Part shown: positions 4,471 through 5,198 of the stretch, in pieces
Layout of the letters: every line of letters starts with the position of its first letter
How positions within the stretch are numbered: the stretch's first letter is position 1
From: Acidimicrobiia bacterium
GTDB lineage: Bacteria > Actinomycetota > Acidimicrobiia > UBA5794 > JAOTWH01
Direction of reading: 5' to 3'
Assembly (NCBI GenBank): GCA_029863035.1
Contig: JAOTWH010000159.1
Location: 1 to 5,198, forward strand
Length of the DNA: 5,198 bases
The notes under the pieces: model-generated
The model's input: the letters and a program-made list of their open reading frames with translations, nothing else
The model's database searches: none
Told to the model about the DNA's origin: nothing
Program-made: the position numbers and the translations under genes

Positions 4471-4554
4471 GGCCCGTTTCATCGCTTCGTGGTACTCGGC
4501 CGCCAGCGCACCTTCCGCTTCCTCTGGGGGAATGGGAGGCACGAAGGCGCTCAT
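4456..4554 (-). pseudogene. N-terminal remnant of an AhpD-like / carboxymuconolactone decarboxylase gene
   Basis: Reads MSAFVPPIPPEEAEGALAAE then YHEAMKRA, the usual N-terminus of peroxidase-related CMD/AhpD-like proteins (start with F-(x)-PPI-P, then a Leu-Ala-(x)-Tyr helix and a basic end). After 28 residues, at about 4471, it runs into the truncated rrf2 copy in antisense and stops at TAG after four more codons. The CxxC-H active site of the family is absent, so the product cannot be functional. Its ATG overlaps the tetR stop by one base (TAATG), showing it was the second gene of a tetR-CMD operon. A probable C-terminal piece lies at 3814-3930 on the same strand. Confidence 0.68.
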
Positions 4555-5099
4555 TACACAAGCAACCGTTCGGCGTGGGCTTCGAAGTCGGTGGCAGGAT
4601 CCAGCAGCCATTGCACGGCGAGGCCGTTGAGGGTGGCCAGCATCGATTCGGCGCGCATCTGCGCCTCTTCCGGGTCTATTCCGGAGACCTGGCGCGCTAG
4701 CGCGTCGGCGAATCGCTCCACCCTGCGCCGATGATGCGCCAGGAAGGTCTCGGCCGTGGCGCCATCGCCCAGGCCCTCTCCAACCCCCACTCGGATGTAG
4801 ACCCTGGCCAGGTCGGGCTCACCGGTGATGAACTTGACGTAGGCCCCAACCAGGTCCGCCAGGCTGTCTGTGTGAACGCCTTTCGGATCTGGGTCTACAG
4901 CTTCGATTGCCTCTCGGACGACGGCCAGGATGGCTTGCTCTTTGGAGTCGAACAGGTTGTAGAAGCTGCCGGCCTGTACTCCAGCTGCCTGGCATATGGA
5001 ATTGATCGTGGTTCCCTCGAGACCACGCGAGGCAAGTGAGCTGCGCACCGCGTCGAGAATCCGATCTCGGGTCTCCAAACCAACCTTGTATCGAGCCAT
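4554..5099 (-). CDS. TetR/AcrR-family transcriptional regulator
   Basis: A 181-residue TetR-type repressor. Residues about 10-56 form the N-terminal DNA-binding domain: TRDRILDAVRSSLASRG (helix 1), then TTINSICQAAGVQAGSFYNLF with the helix-turn-helix and the typical Phe-Tyr-(x)-(x)-Phe, then DSKEQAILAVV. The rest is the helical ligand and dimer domain, with AESMLATLNGLAVQWLLDP typical of the last helices. The effector is not predictable from sequence. ATG 5099 fits the family's N-terminus; the ribosome site before it is weak (GGTAGG, 11 bases away). It formerly led an operon with the CMD gene, now broken just downstream, so its local target may be lost. Autoregulation is usual for the family but no operator can be assigned with confidence. 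Confidence 0.93.
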   Translation of the reverse strand: MARYKVGLETRDRILDAVRSSLASRGLEGTTINSICQAAGVQAGSFYNLFDSKEQAILAVVREAIEAVDPDPKGVHTDSLADLVGAYVKFITGEPDLARVYIRVGVGEGLGDGATAETFLAHHRRRVERFADALARQVSGIDPEEAQMRAESMLATLNGLAVQWLLDPATDFEAHAERLLV

Positions 5100-5198
5100 T
5101 GTCGACCAAACCTACCTTCCTCAAGCGGTCCTCCCGCATGCCGAATAAAGGGGGGAGATTCCATCGTTATAGAACATACACTCAAATTAGAGCGTAGA
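5100..5198. promoter_or_regulatory. Upstream region of tetR
   Basis: About 100 bases with an AT-rich right end, likely holding the tetR promoter. On the minus strand TATAAC (complement of 5166-5171) could be a -10 box, but no good -35 is present at 16-18 bp. The same place has a partly palindromic GTTCTATAAC. GTCGAC lies next to the start codon. No gene is visible here. Confidence 0.3.

Noticed and set aside
4427..4630. 67-codon protein starting like Rrf2
   Set aside because: Only the first 15 codons match Rrf2. The rest is antisense to the CMD start and the tetR 3' end, so it is treated as a truncated gene copy.

Overview
The window looks like chromosomal DNA of a high-GC bacterium, most likely an actinobacterium (perhaps Acidimicrobiia-like). 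The basis is G/C-rich third codon positions, the style of the Rrf2, TetR and AhpD-like proteins, and an AMP-binding C-terminus of an actinobacterial type. This placement is inference; there is no rRNA or other marker gene.

Left third (1-1592, + strand): the 3' end of an acyl-CoA synthetase (AMP-binding family) gene overlaps by one base (TGATG) a complete glycoside hydrolase family 1 beta-glucosidase gene. Middle (1593-2660): a secreted NTR/TIMP-like small protein gene sits between two direct copies of a hairpin-rich intergenic repeat. Each copy begins within about 15 bases of a stop codon.

Right half (2660-5198): an intact divergent pair comes first. It consists of a 62-residue minus-strand protein with a perfect Shine-Dalgarno and a plus-strand Rrf2-family regulator with three Cys ligands, which ends at a strong intrinsic terminator. 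About 1.4 kb further on, the shared regulatory region of that pair recurs with the first 15 codons of rrf2 and the first codons of the small gene, in the same orientation but diverged. This second, truncated copy lies inside a broken AhpD-like (carboxymuconolactone decarboxylase, CMD) gene. The CMD N-terminus (28 recognisable residues) lies to the right of it and a probable CMD C-terminus (about 30 residues) to the left. The CMD gene was the second gene of a minus-strand tetR-CMD operon (TAATG overlap), and tetR remains intact.

Functionally, the left part suggests carbohydrate and acyl-CoA metabolism. The right part is a regulatory region: an Rrf2 (Fe-S or redox type) regulator paired with a tiny protein, and a TetR regulator whose operon partner has been destroyed. 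The most interesting observation is the two-copy Rrf2/small-protein divergent control region. The paired copies expose conserved non-coding elements and show where a rearrangement broke the CMD gene.
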